Positions 1 to 8,090 are shown, numbered from the stretch's first letter. The stretch: 17,839 bases of DNA from Flavobacteriaceae bacterium (GCA_016649785.1 JAENXB010000034.1:1-17839); one strand, 5' to 3'. Numbers and translations are program-made. The notes: generated by a model not told the origin, from the sequence alone.

Positions 1-681
1 AGCAAAAATGCGCCCTATGGCGAAAAACCAGTTAATAAAATAATCGCCCTCAGTAAAAAAAACACCGAAAAGCTGCTGGAGATGGGTTGCAAAATAATTG
101 TGGTAGCCTGTAATACAGCCACCACCAATGCCATTAAATATCTTCGGGAAAATTATCAGGTACCCATTATTGGGATTGAGCCGGCGATAAAACCGGCAGC
201 ATTAAAATCTCAGACAAAAGCAATTGGAATCCTCGCCACAAAAGGGACCTTGTCCAGCGAACTTTTCGCAAAAACCACTGAATTATATTCAAAAAATATA
301 AATCTTATAGAGGTTGAAGGAAAAGGATTGGTAAAGCTGATAGAAGAAGGGAAGCAAGAAACCCCTGAGATGGATCTTTTGTTGCGAAGCCTTTTAAAAC
401 CCATGTTGGCCGCACAAATAGATTACCTGGTTCTAGGCTGCAGCCATTACCCCTATTTACTGCCAAAGTTGAAGGAGATATTACCGGAAGGAGTTACGAT
501 AATAGATTCAGGAGAAGCCGTGGCAAGACAAACAAAAAATGTTTTAGAACATTTGGAGCTTCTCAATAAATCTCATTTAAAACCAGTTCATCAATTTTTT
601 AGCAATGCTGATCCTCATGTTTTGGAGAGGTTGGTTGAAGGGCAAAAGAATAACCCGGAAGTTTCTTATCTGGATTTTTAA
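1..681 (+). CDS. murI: Glutamate racemase, 3' part (5' end beyond window)
   Basis: Converts L-glutamate to D-glutamate in the cytoplasm for peptidoglycan precursors. The reading frame is open from base 1 and gives 226 residues ending at TAA. The family is about 260 residues, so roughly 35 N-terminal residues, including the catalytic Asp region, lie outside the window. The first residues (APYGEKP) match the conserved PYG segment. Both catalytic cysteines are visible: ACNTAT (Cys about 37 of the partial protein) and LGCSHYP (Cys about 147). The IDSGEAVA motif near the C-terminus is also typical. The ATG at 82 is internal, because homology extends upstream of it. The stop codon overlaps the stop of the convergent PorP-like gene. 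Identity is secure; only the 5' end is unknown. Confidence 0.96.
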   Translation, partial: SKNAPYGEKPVNKIIALSKKNTEKLLEMGCKIIVVACNTATTNAIKYLRENYQVPIIGIEPAIKPAALKSQTKAIGILATKGTLSSELFAKTTELYSKNINLIEVEGKGLVKLIEEGKQETPEMDLLLRSLLKPMLAAQIDYLVLGCSHYPYLLPKLKEILPEGVTIIDSGEAVARQTKNVLEHLELLNKSHLKPVHQFFSNADPHVLERLVEGQKNNPEVSYLDF

Positions 682-1676
682 TTGATCGCAGGGCATTTAC
701 ATTCATACCTCTCCCGGTTTTTACCAAAATTATATCCCAATGTAATTTGATGAAACCCATTATTGCTTATGACAATGGAATTAATTTGATGCGTATAGGT
801 ATAGGCAAAAAGAAACTGGTTATATTCAAATCCCACAAAGGAAGTGAAATGCTGTAATTGTTGATTTTTAACCGCTACTCCATCCGTAGTATATTCGGCA
901 CCTTCAAAACTTCGCCTATATGAAATCCCTCCCCAAAGATCCCCAATTTCGAAATTCCTGTAAGCTTTTAGGTTGACATCTATGGATTTTTCGTCTGTTT
1001 GCTCCCTCATTTGAAATAATACCGAAGGCTCAAAACTCCAGGGACTATTTACTTTACTAAAAACATAGCCGGTTGAAAAAAGATATTTTCTAAGGTTACC
1101 GGCAATCCCATTGGAATAAAATAAATCGCGTTTCACCAAAAGAATATTTTTTGCAGTGAGGTGTGCAAAAAAATTGAGATAATAATAGGACATCCCCACA
1201 TCCATATTTGCATATTTATCTGAAGTATTTCCGCCGTCAATGACCGGATCAAATCCTGTAAACCCGCTCTGGTCCAGACTATGCTGAATAACTCCGGCGT
1301 TTATCCCAAAGGAAAGTTGATTTAAATCCAGTTCACTTCTTGAGAATAACAAATGATAGGCAAAAGTTGCATAAGCACCCTGCTTGGAATAATTTCCGTT
1401 CTTATCGTTAAAAACAATTGCACCAAGACCAATTTTTTCTCCCACCCGGGCGTGAATACTCAGGGTTTGTAAGCTGGGGGCATCGCTTACGTCAAACCAC
1501 TGTTGCCTGGCCGTAAGCCTGACCTTATTGTAATTTGAGGCCCCGGCCATGGATGGATGCAGCAAATATAAATTATCGGTCAAATAATCGGCGTAAGTTG
1601 GAATTACCTCTTGCGCCTCTGCTTCAGAAGTAAAAAATAAACACAAGATAAATGTTCCTATTAAACCTAATTTCAT
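678..1676 (-). CDS. PorP/SprF-family type IX secretion membrane protein
   Basis: A 332-residue outer-membrane beta-barrel-type protein of the PorP/SprF family, which is linked to type IX secretion and gliding in Bacteroidota. A signal peptide covers about residues 1-21 (hydrophobic core, then EAEAQ). The family signature follows: YADYLTDNLYLLHPSMAG near residues 28-45, then an ARQQW motif near 56-60. Beta-strand-rich alternating segments run to a C-terminal LGYNFGK. It sits alone: no large adhesin or other T9SS gene is next to it, although SprF-like proteins are often paired with a secreted substrate. It is convergent with murI (4-bp overlap of the ends) and divergent from the Nfu gene across 153 bp. 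The family call is firm; a specific role in secretion is inferred from the family only. Confidence 0.85.
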   Translation of the reverse strand: MKLGLIGTFILCLFFTSEAEAQEVIPTYADYLTDNLYLLHPSMAGASNYNKVRLTARQQWFDVSDAPSLQTLSIHARVGEKIGLGAIVFNDKNGNYSKQGAYATFAYHLLFSRSELDLNQLSFGINAGVIQHSLDQSGFTGFDPVIDGGNTSDKYANMDVGMSYYYLNFFAHLTAKNILLVKRDLFYSNGIAGNLRKYLFSTGYVFSKVNSPWSFEPSVLFQMREQTDEKSIDVNLKAYRNFEIGDLWGGISYRRSFEGAEYTTDGVAVKNQQLQHFTSFVGFEYNQFLFAYTYTHQINSIVISNNGFHQITLGYNFGKNRERYECKCPAIN

Positions 1677-1772
1677 GAATGCTCAATAATTTGAAAACCG
1701 GCATCAATTCGATTTTAGAAACCGAAAAAAGAGACTGATAAAGCGAGCCTATAATCAATATGCCAATAACAA

Positions 1773-1800
1773 TTGTAAATATATAGATTACAATACTTTG
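1773..1800 (+). promoter_or_regulatory. Possible Bacteroidota-type promoter for the Nfu gene
   Basis: TTG at 1773-1775, an 18-nt spacer, then TACTTTG at 1794-1800, which is one base short of the TAnnTTTG consensus. It lies about 30 nt before the ATG at 1830. The surrounding 1677-1829 gap is AT-rich and holds nothing else I can recognise. Moderate to weak, because AT-rich DNA gives such matches by chance. Confidence 0.35.
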
Positions 1801-1829
1801 TTTTAGTAATTTTACAGAAAATATTGAAG

Positions 1830-2738
1830 ATGAACACATACACAATTAACATACAACCCACAACCAATTCTGACATAGTAAAATTTGAAGCCAATCAGTT
1901 TTTGACAAGACATGAAAGTTTTGAATTTGGAAATATTGAAGAAGCGGCAAAATCGCCACTTGCGCAACAACTGTTTCACCTGCCTTTCGTTAAAACTGTA
2001 TATCTCGCGCAAAATTTTATTGCAATCGAAAAATACAGCATCGTAGAATGGGCCGATGTTCAGGAGGAAGTAGCCGAACAGATAAAAGATTACCTCAACG
2101 AGGGCGGCAGTATTCTCAAAGCAGAAACCGAAGTTGCGTCTAAATTGGTGCCGGTGACCGTTTATGCAGAAAGCACCCCAAACCCTTCGGTAATGAAATT
2201 TGTGGCCAATAAAAAATTGGTTTTGGCAGCCGCCGAATTTAAAAGCATTGATACCACAGCAAATGCTCCTTTGGTTAGGCAGTTATTTAACTTTCCTTTC
2301 GTGAGAGAGGTTTTTATTGATGAAAATTATATCTCCATCAATAAATATGACATCGCCGAGTGGAACGATATAACCAATGACTTGCGGGAATTTATCAGGA
2401 ATTATCTGCAGGAAGACAAGGAAGTACTCACCAATGAAAGCGTTAAGGAAAAGAAATCCGAAATTTCTGCTGAAGCAAGGGAACCTAAAGTTTTAGATGA
2501 AATTTCCCAACAAGTAGTAGACATCTTGGAGGAATATATAAGACCGGCTGTTCAAAGTGACGGCGGGAATATTGTTTTTGATTCTTATAATGCCCAAACA
2601 AAAACCGTTAAGGTTATTTTACAAGGCGCCTGCAGCGGTTGCCCTTCTTCTACGGCTACCTTAAAAAGCGGTATAGAAACAATGATGCGCGACTTGCTTA
2701 AAGGCCATGTAGATTACATAGAAGCAATAAATGGATAA
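1830..2738 (+). CDS. NifU/Nfu-family Fe-S cluster scaffold with doubled N-terminal domain
   Basis: A 302-residue protein likely to carry and transfer Fe-S clusters to apo-proteins in the cytoplasm. It has three domains: Nfu_N copy 1 (about residues 1-92), Nfu_N copy 2 (about 108-200) and a NifU-like C-terminal domain (about 223-302). The last contains the cluster-binding GACSGCPSS motif with Cys268 and Cys271. The two N-terminal copies are clearly related (LAQQLFHLPFVKTVY against LVRQLFNFPFVREVF; AIEKYSIVEW against SINKYDIAEW). Only copy 2 keeps the ESTPNPSVMKF motif; copy 1 reads IQPTTNSDIVKF. The start is ATG at 1830; a TTG two codons upstream (1824) is less likely. It is a single gene in the gap after a divergent PorP-like gene. 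The family is secure; in vivo targets are not known from sequence. Confidence 0.93.
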   Translation: MNTYTINIQPTTNSDIVKFEANQFLTRHESFEFGNIEEAAKSPLAQQLFHLPFVKTVYLAQNFIAIEKYSIVEWADVQEEVAEQIKDYLNEGGSILKAETEVASKLVPVTVYAESTPNPSVMKFVANKKLVLAAAEFKSIDTTANAPLVRQLFNFPFVREVFIDENYISINKYDIAEWNDITNDLREFIRNYLQEDKEVLTNESVKEKKSEISAEAREPKVLDEISQQVVDILEEYIRPAVQSDGGNIVFDSYNAQTKTVKVILQGACSGCPSSTATLKSGIETMMRDLLKGHVDYIEAING

Positions 2739-2743
2739 TTCGG

Positions 2744-2757
2744 TTAAGACCGCTTAA
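2744..2757 (+). terminator. Weak hairpin after the Nfu gene
   Basis: TTAAG (2744-2748) and CTTAA (2753-2757) can pair across a 4-nt loop. They are followed by an A/T stretch including TTTTTG, about 6 nt after the Nfu stop. The stem is short and AT-rich, so this is at best a weak terminator. Confidence 0.25.
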
Positions 2758-2764
2758 AATTTTT

Positions 2765-2784
2765 GTTTGGAGTTTGGAGTTTGA
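2765..2784. repeat. Short tandem repeat, about three 7-bp units
   Basis: The unit GTTTGGA occurs at 2765-2771 and 2772-2778, followed by GTTTGA at 2779-2784. It lies in the 125-bp gap between the Nfu and dodecin genes, about 80 bp before the dodecin start. No function can be assigned; it may be a slippage-prone microsatellite. Confidence 0.6.
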
Positions 2785-2863
2785 TTTAACAAAACTTTTA
2801 AAACAGGCATTCAATTTTTTGTATCTTCATAAAAGATATTATTAACCAATAAACCAAAAAATT

Positions 2864-3064
2864 ATGTCAGTAATTAAAGTAATTGAACTCTTGGCAAATT
2901 CCAAAAAAAGTTGGGAAGATGCGGCTCAAAATGCAGTCACCCACGCCGCAAAAACAATAAAGAACATCAAATCGGTATATGTGCAGGAACAAACGGCGGT
3001 TGTTACCGGTGAAAACATTACCGAGTACAGGGTTAACGTTAAAATTTCGTTTGAAATAGTATAA
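2864..3064 (+). CDS. Dodecin family flavin-binding protein
   Basis: A 66-residue protein of the dodecin family, which forms hollow dodecamers that bind and buffer flavins (riboflavin, FMN or FAD). Typical features are the SVIKVIELLANSKKSWEDA start with the conserved Trp that stacks on the flavin, a central amphipathic helix, the VYVQEQTA strand with the flavin-contacting Gln, and a C-terminal strand ending KISFEIV. Full family length. It starts at ATG 2864 without a Shine-Dalgarno site, as is usual in the phylum. A strong terminator follows 20 nt after its stop, so it is probably transcribed alone or with the Nfu gene. Firm assignment. Confidence 0.93.
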   Translation: MSVIKVIELLANSKKSWEDAAQNAVTHAAKTIKNIKSVYVQEQTAVVTGENITEYRVNVKISFEIV

Positions 3065-3084
3065 AATTATTCAATTAAATTTAC

Positions 3085-3109
3085 AAAGCTCCCCGCATGG
3101 GGAGTTTTG
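3085..3109 (+). terminator. Strong intrinsic terminator after dodecin
   Basis: A perfect CTCCCC (3089-3094) / GGGGAG (3099-3104) stem with loop GCAT. The stem is extended by a G-U pair and A-T pairs between AAAG and TTTT, giving a T tract at 3105-3108. It lies about 20 nt after the dodecin stop and about 45 nt before the next gene, so it separates the two transcripts. Confidence 0.88.
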
Positions 3110-3154
3110 CATTTATACGATATAAACCCGCACATTTATCCTAAAACGATTTTT

Positions 3155-5200
3155 ATGAACCATCATAAGCACACCAACGCCCTGATAAAGGAGAACAGCC
3201 CCTATTTACTGCAACACTCTCATAATCCGGTGAACTGGTATCCCTGGAACGATGAAACACTGGAACTTGCGAAGGCTGAAAACAAATTGCTCATTATTAG
3301 CATTGGTTATGCGGCCTGCCATTGGTGCCACGTCATGGAAGAAGAGAGTTTTGAAGATGAAGCAGTAGCCGAAATAATGAATGCAGGTTATATCAACATT
3401 AAAGTAGACCGCGAGGAACGCCCGGATGTAGACCAGGCTTATATGAATGCGATCCAACTCATGACAGGAAGAGGCGGATGGCCAATGAATGTGGTAGCTC
3501 TTCCCGATGGTCGCCCGGTTTGGGGCGGCACCTATTTTAGAAAAGATCAATGGAAAAATTCTCTCAGCCAAATAGCCGATCTTTATGAAAAGGATCCTGA
3601 AAAAATGTACGAATATGCGGCCAAACTGGAGGAAGGATTAAAACAAATGCAATTGATCCCGGAAAGCGGGGCGTTCAAAGAATTTTCAAAAGAAGATCTT
3701 ATTCCTATCCTTAAAAATTGGGAACAGGGTTTTGACAATGAATACGGTGGCAGCCGGCAGGCTCCAAAATTTATTATTCCCTCCAATTTCCAGTTTTTAC
3801 TTCGTTATTCTGAACAAAATAAGGACCCGGAGTTGAAAAAATACGTATTGCACAGTTTGAACAAAATATCATACGGGGGAATTTACGATCCTATTGACGG
3901 GGGATTTTCGAGATATTCGGTAGATGTGCGATGGCACGTCCCTCATTTTGAAAAAATGCTCTATGATAATGCTCAGCTGGTTAGCCTTTACAGCCACGCC
4001 TATAGCGAAACAAAAAATAATTGGTACAAGGAAGTGGTGAAACAAAGCCTTCAGTTTGTAAAGGAAAATCTCACTGATGCTACCGGCGCGTTCTATTCCT
4101 CCCTGGATGCCGACAGTTTGAATTCCGAAGGAAAATTGGAAGAAGGCGTCTTCTATTCCTGGGAACCATCAGAGCTTAAAAAGTTATTAAAAGACGATTT
4201 TGAATTATTTTCAGATTATTACAACATCAATGCCTTCGGAAAATGGGAAGATGAGAAATATGTGCTGATAAGAACTCAAAGCGATTCAGAAATATCTCAA
4301 AAACATCAAATTCCGGAAGAAGAATTACTTCAAAAGAAAAAAAATTGGCAGGAAATTTTAAAAGAATATCGCAACAAAAGGGATAAACCCCGTTTGGACG
4401 ATAAGCAAATCACGTCCTGGAATGCGCTGATGCTCATGGGATATCTGGACGCATTTAAGGCATTAAACATTCCCGAATATCTGGAAACGGCCTTGAAAAA
4501 CGCCAATTTCATTCTAAAAAATATATTGCAACCGGATGGCAGCCTGCACCATTCCTTTAAAAATGGCGAAAGTCGCATCAATGGATATCTGGAAGATTAT
4601 GCTTTTGTAAGTGCGGCATTTTTAAACTTATACCAGGTAACCTTAGATAAAAAATGGCTGGAAACATCAAAAGAACTGGCAGATTACAGCATTCATCATT
4701 TTTACGACAATAAAGTGGAGTTGTTTTATTTTACATCAGATAAGGACCGGCCTTTAATTACCAGGAATATTGACTATACCGATAATGTGATCCCCTCTTC
4801 CAATTCGGTGATGGCAAAAAACCTGTTCATCTTATCCAAATATTTCGAAAATGGGGATCTTTTGAAACTGTCAAAAAATATGCTCTCAAAAATTAGCGGT
4901 CAAATTAAAGAATATCCGCAAGGCCATTCAAACTGGTTAGATTTAAAGCTGAATTTCACCAATGCATTTTATGAAATTGTGGTAACCGGAGAAAATGCTG
5001 TTAATATAATCAATGAATTGAACAGCTCATATTTACCAAATACCATCATAGATGGCACGGTGAAGGAGGACAATTCCCGTTCCCTTACCAAAAACCGTTT
5101 TAAATACGGGGAAGATCTGATCTATGTTTGCACTGATGGTACCTGTCAGTTACCGGTGCGCTCTGTCCAGGAATGCCTGAAATTAATTAAATATCTTTAA
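3155..5200 (+). CDS. DUF255/YyaL-type thioredoxin-domain protein
   Basis: A 681-residue cytoplasmic-looking protein of the DUF255 family (bacterial YyaL; mammalian relative SSP411/SPATA20). The N-terminal thioredoxin-like domain (about 5-165) carries a CHWC redox motif at 55-58, then VDREERPDVD (about 84-93) and GGWPMNVVALPDG. The remainder is an alpha/alpha-barrel region like N-acyl-glucosamine epimerases, with HFEKMLYDNAQL (264-275), DDKQITSWNALM and EDYAFVSAAFLNLY, all family landmarks. The start is ATG 3155; upstream in-frame TTG codons at and after 3107 fall in or beside the dodecin terminator and are not credible starts. No signal peptide. The biochemical function of the family is not established, so only the family name is safe. 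Confidence 0.9.
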   Translation: MNHHKHTNALIKENSPYLLQHSHNPVNWYPWNDETLELAKAENKLLIISIGYAACHWCHVMEEESFEDEAVAEIMNAGYINIKVDREERPDVDQAYMNAIQLMTGRGGWPMNVVALPDGRPVWGGTYFRKDQWKNSLSQIADLYEKDPEKMYEYAAKLEEGLKQMQLIPESGAFKEFSKEDLIPILKNWEQGFDNEYGGSRQAPKFIIPSNFQFLLRYSEQNKDPELKKYVLHSLNKISYGGIYDPIDGGFSRYSVDVRWHVPHFEKMLYDNAQLVSLYSHAYSETKNNWYKEVVKQSLQFVKENLTDATGAFYSSLDADSLNSEGKLEEGVFYSWEPSELKKLLKDDFELFSDYYNINAFGKWEDEKYVLIRTQSDSEISQKHQIPEEELLQKKKNWQEILKEYRNKRDKPRLDDKQITSWNALMLMGYLDAFKALNIPEYLETALKNANFILKNILQPDGSLHHSFKNGESRINGYLEDYAFVSAAFLNLYQVTLDKKWLETSKELADYSIHHFYDNKVELFYFTSDKDRPLITRNIDYTDNVIPSSNSVMAKNLFILSKYFENGDLLKLSKNMLSKISGQIKEYPQGHSNWLDLKLNFTNAFYEIVVTGENAVNIINELNSSYLPNTIIDGTVKEDNSRSLTKNRFKYGEDLIYVCTDGTCQLPVRSVQECLKLIKYL

Positions 5201-5267
5201 CAAAATTAAAGTATCAGAATTTTTCGGTTTAATATCAAAAAACCTTCATTTGTAAAAAATTAAAAAT

Positions 5268-6125
5268 ATGGATCAAATTAAAGATTGGCAGGATTACGCA
5301 ACGCAATACGGCGATAAAATGATTGATTTCTTACCAGCCCTGGTCTCATCGCTCTTGATTTTATTTTTTGGTTGGTGGGTTATTAAATTTATTGTTGGCT
5401 ATGTCAAAAGGATCTTTGAAAAAACAGATTATGATCCAACTCTTGAAAATTTTATTACAAGCCTCCTTAACTGGGGATTAAAAATTCTTTTATTTATAGT
5501 AGTGATAAGCCAACTTGGGGTTGAAACTACGTCTTTAATAGCAGTTGTTGGTGCCGCAGGTCTTGCAATTGGGCTCGCTCTTCAAGGTTCCCTATCAAAT
5601 TTTGCGGGAGGAGTTTTAATTATATCGTTGAAGCCATTCAGGGTTGGAGATTTTATTGAAGCACAGGGAGTTTCCGGGACCGTAAAAGAAACATCTTTGT
5701 TTTATACCAAATTGAACACTTTTGGCAACCAATTGGCCATTATTCCCAATGGCCAGTTGACCAATAACAATATTATAAATTACACCGAAGAAGGTAAGCG
5801 AAAAGATGCCATTACTATTGGTATTTCATACAGCAGCAACATAAAACTTGCAAGAGATGTCCTTATGAAATTAATGGCGGAGCAGGAAGGAATTATGAAG
5901 GATCCCGCTCCTGAGGTTGTGGTAACCGAACTGGCAGATAGCGCCGTAAACCTTTCTTTGAGATATTGGGCCTTGAATGATGAGTTCTGGGATTGCCACT
6001 GGTTTACAATTGAAGAAGCTAAAACAAGACTGGAAGCCGCAGGAATTGGAATTCCATTCCCACAGCGCGATGTTCATCTTTTTAATCATTCAGAAGAAGA
6101 AGAAAAAAGCGAACTCAAATATTAA
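5268..6125 (+). CDS. mscS: Small mechanosensitive channel, MscS family
   Basis: Inner-membrane channel that opens under membrane tension during osmotic downshock. It has 285 residues, close to the length of E. coli MscS. There are three N-terminal transmembrane helices: about 21-45, 62-84, and the pore helix about 88-120 with the glycine/alanine-rich GAAGLAIGLALQGSLSNFAG stretch. The beta domain follows, with PFRVGDFIEAQGVSGTV (about 123-139) and IPNGQLTNNNIINY. A C-terminal alpha/beta domain ends with GIPFPQRDVHL. The 67-bp upstream gap holds TTCATTTG at 5245-5252, one mismatch from a TAnnTTTG -7 element, but no good -33. The gene is convergent with tsaB with only 2 bp between the stops; its probable terminator lies inside tsaB. 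Confidence 0.93.
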   Translation: MDQIKDWQDYATQYGDKMIDFLPALVSSLLILFFGWWVIKFIVGYVKRIFEKTDYDPTLENFITSLLNWGLKILLFIVVISQLGVETTSLIAVVGAAGLAIGLALQGSLSNFAGGVLIISLKPFRVGDFIEAQGVSGTVKETSLFYTKLNTFGNQLAIIPNGQLTNNNIINYTEEGKRKDAITIGISYSSNIKLARDVLMKLMAEQEGIMKDPAPEVVVTELADSAVNLSLRYWALNDEFWDCHWFTIEEAKTRLEAAGIGIPFPQRDVHLFNHSEEEEKSELKY

Positions 6126-6127
6126 AA

Positions 6128-6784
6128 TTATCCGGCTATAAAATCCTTTAAATAATAAGGCTCAAAATAGGCGACATTTTCAAAGTCGCTTTTTTTGTGT
6201 TTGGAAACCGCTATTTCTACCATTTCCCTTGCCGAGGGCAGCTTGTTTTCAATAAAATTTGCATTGGGATGCATGCAAATCTTCTGAAACTTTTCCACTC
6301 CGCTCCCAATAAAATAAACCCGATCCTTTTCCAGATATTCGTGAAATGAACCCGGTTCTAAAATGATGGCTGAAGTTTTTAAGATCTGCTCCTTCGCTGA
6401 ATTAAAAACCGCGGCATACACCTCCATTCTTCGTGCATCCAACATGGGGATTACTATGCCCTGCAGTTCTACCTGATTGGCCAAAGCTGTTAAGGTTAGC
6501 ACCGAAATAAGAGGGATGTCAAGGGAAAAACACAGGCCTTTGGCTGCTGAAACCCCAATGCGCAAGCCTGTATAAGATCCCGGGCCTGTACTAATGGCAA
6601 CCGCATCCAAATTTGAAAGCTTTAAATTATTCTCTTCTAAAATTTCCTGAATAAACAGATGGAGTTTTTCAGCGTGTGAATAACTGCCGTTATAATCCTC
6701 TTTAACGGCAAGAGTTTTCCCGTTATGAGCAATTGCAACCGAGCAATTGGTGGTAGCTGTTTCTATACAAAGTATTGTAGCCAA
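6128..6784 (-). CDS. tsaB: tRNA threonylcarbamoyladenosine biosynthesis protein TsaB
   Basis: Non-catalytic partner of TsaD (with TsaE) in making the t6A modification of ANN-decoding tRNAs in the cytoplasm. It has 218 residues, a usual length. The ASKHA fold starts ILCIETATTNCSVAIA (about 4-19). The family signature GPGSYTGLRIG is at 67-77 and MLDARRMEVY at 114-123. It is the last gene of the downstream end of the ABC export operon, 34 bp after the adaptor gene, and converges on mscS with a 2-bp gap. No separate promoter is obvious in the 34 bp, so it may depend on the operon transcript or on a promoter inside the adaptor gene. Firm assignment. Confidence 0.95.
   Translation of the reverse strand: MATILCIETATTNCSVAIAHNGKTLAVKEDYNGSYSHAEKLHLFIQEILEENNLKLSNLDAVAISTGPGSYTGLRIGVSAAKGLCFSLDIPLISVLTLTALANQVELQGIVIPMLDARRMEVYAAVFNSAKEQILKTSAIILEPGSFHEYLEKDRVYFIGSGVEKFQKICMHPNANFIENKLPSAREMVEIAVSKHKKSDFENVAYFEPYYLKDFIAG
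6170..6196 (+). terminator. Probable mscS terminator embedded in the tsaB 3' coding end
   Basis: On the plus strand GCGAC (6171-6175) pairs with GTCGC (6185-6189) across a 9-nt loop, with possible G-U and A-U extension. A run of seven T (6190-6196) follows. It starts 45 nt after the mscS stop. The bases also encode a KKSD segment of tsaB on the other strand, so the hairpin is shared with coding sequence. Chance origin is possible, but the stem plus T7 at this place is a good terminator pattern. Confidence 0.6.
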
Positions 6785-6818
6785 AATTGGATCTTTTTTA
6801 TGCTGATTTTTTCTTATT

Positions 6819-8087
6819 TTATTCTGAAGGGACTTTCTCTTCTAAAAGAGTTACCTCATCTCCGTCTTTTAATGTTTTGGTAACGGTGTTATACGGACCG
6901 GTTACCACGGTTTCCCCAACTTTTAATCCCGATAAGACCTCAATATTCTGGTTGTCCTGAATTCCGGTGGTAATAACACGCAATTTAGCCTTATTCCCCT
7001 CTTTCACAAAAACAGCTTCAAATTTTTCATCGGAAATAACAGGAGTTTTAGTTGCCGATGGGGTTGAAGATGTGTCGCTTTTTATAACTATCGCACTGAT
7101 AGGAACACCTACAATATCATTTTTCTTTCGGGTAATTATATCTACCGTAGCGGTCATTCCCGGCCTGAAGGGAGAATAATTTTCAGGTTTTCCTTCGCGC
7201 AAATCCTTATAAGAAGCCTCCAAAATTCTAACTTTTACCTTAAAGTTGGTAACCTGATCGGCAGTTAAACCCGTAATGGCTGAATTGGAAATTTGGGTTA
7301 CCACCCCATTAAATTCTCTTTTTAAATAAGCATCAACTTCAACTATAGTGGAATCTCCAACGCTAACTTTTACAATATCATTTTCGTTTACATCAACTTC
7401 CACTTCCATATTGGACAAATTGGCAACCCTTAATATTTCGGTTCCCGCCATTTGCTGGGTTCCTACTACACGTTCTCCCAATTCTACGTCCAATTTTGAA
7501 ATTGTGCCGCGCATAGGTGAATAAATAGTTGTTCTGGCAAGATTATCAGTAGCCTCGGTAACGGTTGCCGCAGCACTTTGCATTCCATAATAGGCTGCAT
7601 TTTTGGAAGCCTCCGCAACTTCATAAGCTGCAACTATCCTGTCCCATTCTGATTTTGAGATAATCCCTTTTTCAAATAAAATTTTATTTCGGTCGTAATT
7701 GGATTTTGCTTCCCTAAGGCTTGCCTCGGCCTGTGCATAATTGGCCTTTACATTTTGCAAACCTGCCCGGGAACGTTGTAAACTGGATTGGTAAAGATCC
7801 GGATTAATACGTACCAGCAAATCTCCCTTTTCAACCATTTGTCCTTCTACTATAGGAAGTTCTATAATTTCTCCCGAAACTTCAGAAGATAGTTTAACTT
7901 CTATTTCCGGCTGGATCTTTCCGGTAGCTGATACTTTTTCAACAATTTGGATCAATTCAATTTTGGTGAATTCAACTTCCTTTACATTTCCGGAAGCACC
8001 AAACCAACCTGCTTTTTTGCCTGCCACCAAAAGCACAATTACTACAATTGCAATTACACCAATAATAAGTAGTGTTTTTTTCTTCAT
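6819..8087 (-). CDS. HlyD/MacA-type periplasmic adaptor, second of two (C-terminal copy of operon)
   Basis: Membrane-fusion adaptor of 422 residues that should link an inner-membrane transporter to the TolC channel in the periplasm. It has an N-terminal signal-anchor helix (about 4-22). Next comes a split biotinyl-lipoyl domain (KLSSEVSGEI...VEGQMVEKGDLLVRI at about 65-94; YSPMRGTISKLDVELGERV at about 189-207) around an alpha-hairpin (about 100-185). A beta-barrel domain includes FRPGMTATVDI (about 307-317). The C-terminal membrane-proximal domain has TGIQDNQNIEVLSGLKVGETVV. A Ser/Thr-rich linker (about 337-348) interrupts that last domain. It starts 3 bp after the TolC gene stop, so they are translationally close. 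It differs in length and sequence from the other adaptor at 9483-10601. Confidence 0.9.
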   Translation of the reverse strand: MKKKTLLIIGVIAIVVIVLLVAGKKAGWFGASGNVKEVEFTKIELIQIVEKVSATGKIQPEIEVKLSSEVSGEIIELPIVEGQMVEKGDLLVRINPDLYQSSLQRSRAGLQNVKANYAQAEASLREAKSNYDRNKILFEKGIISKSEWDRIVAAYEVAEASKNAAYYGMQSAAATVTEATDNLARTTIYSPMRGTISKLDVELGERVVGTQQMAGTEILRVANLSNMEVEVDVNENDIVKVSVGDSTIVEVDAYLKREFNGVVTQISNSAITGLTADQVTNFKVKVRILEASYKDLREGKPENYSPFRPGMTATVDIITRKKNDIVGVPISAIVIKSDTSSTPSATKTPVISDEKFEAVFVKEGNKAKLRVITTGIQDNQNIEVLSGLKVGETVVTGPYNTVTKTLKDGDEVTLLEEKVPSE

Positions 8088-8090
8088 TTT

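Noticed and set aside
682..740. Possible murI terminator in the 3' end of the PorP-like gene
   Set aside because: I looked for a hairpin with a T tract, as found for mscS in tsaB, but saw only short imperfect pairings near the TTTTT at 718-722.
1624..1845. 73-codon minus-strand frame with hydrophobic residues spanning the 1677-1829 gap
   Set aside because: It overlaps the PorP signal-peptide region and the Nfu start. Its hydrophobicity comes from AT-rich DNA, and there is no credible start context.
3085..3109. Riboswitch or regulatory RNA before the DUF255 gene
   Set aside because: The hairpin is a plain terminator directly after dodecin, and only about 45 nt remain before the next start.
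3206..3571. 121-codon minus-strand open frame inside the DUF255 gene
   Set aside because: It lies antisense to the most conserved part (CHWC and DREERPDVD motifs) of a clear gene and has no recognisable protein features; it is a coding shadow.
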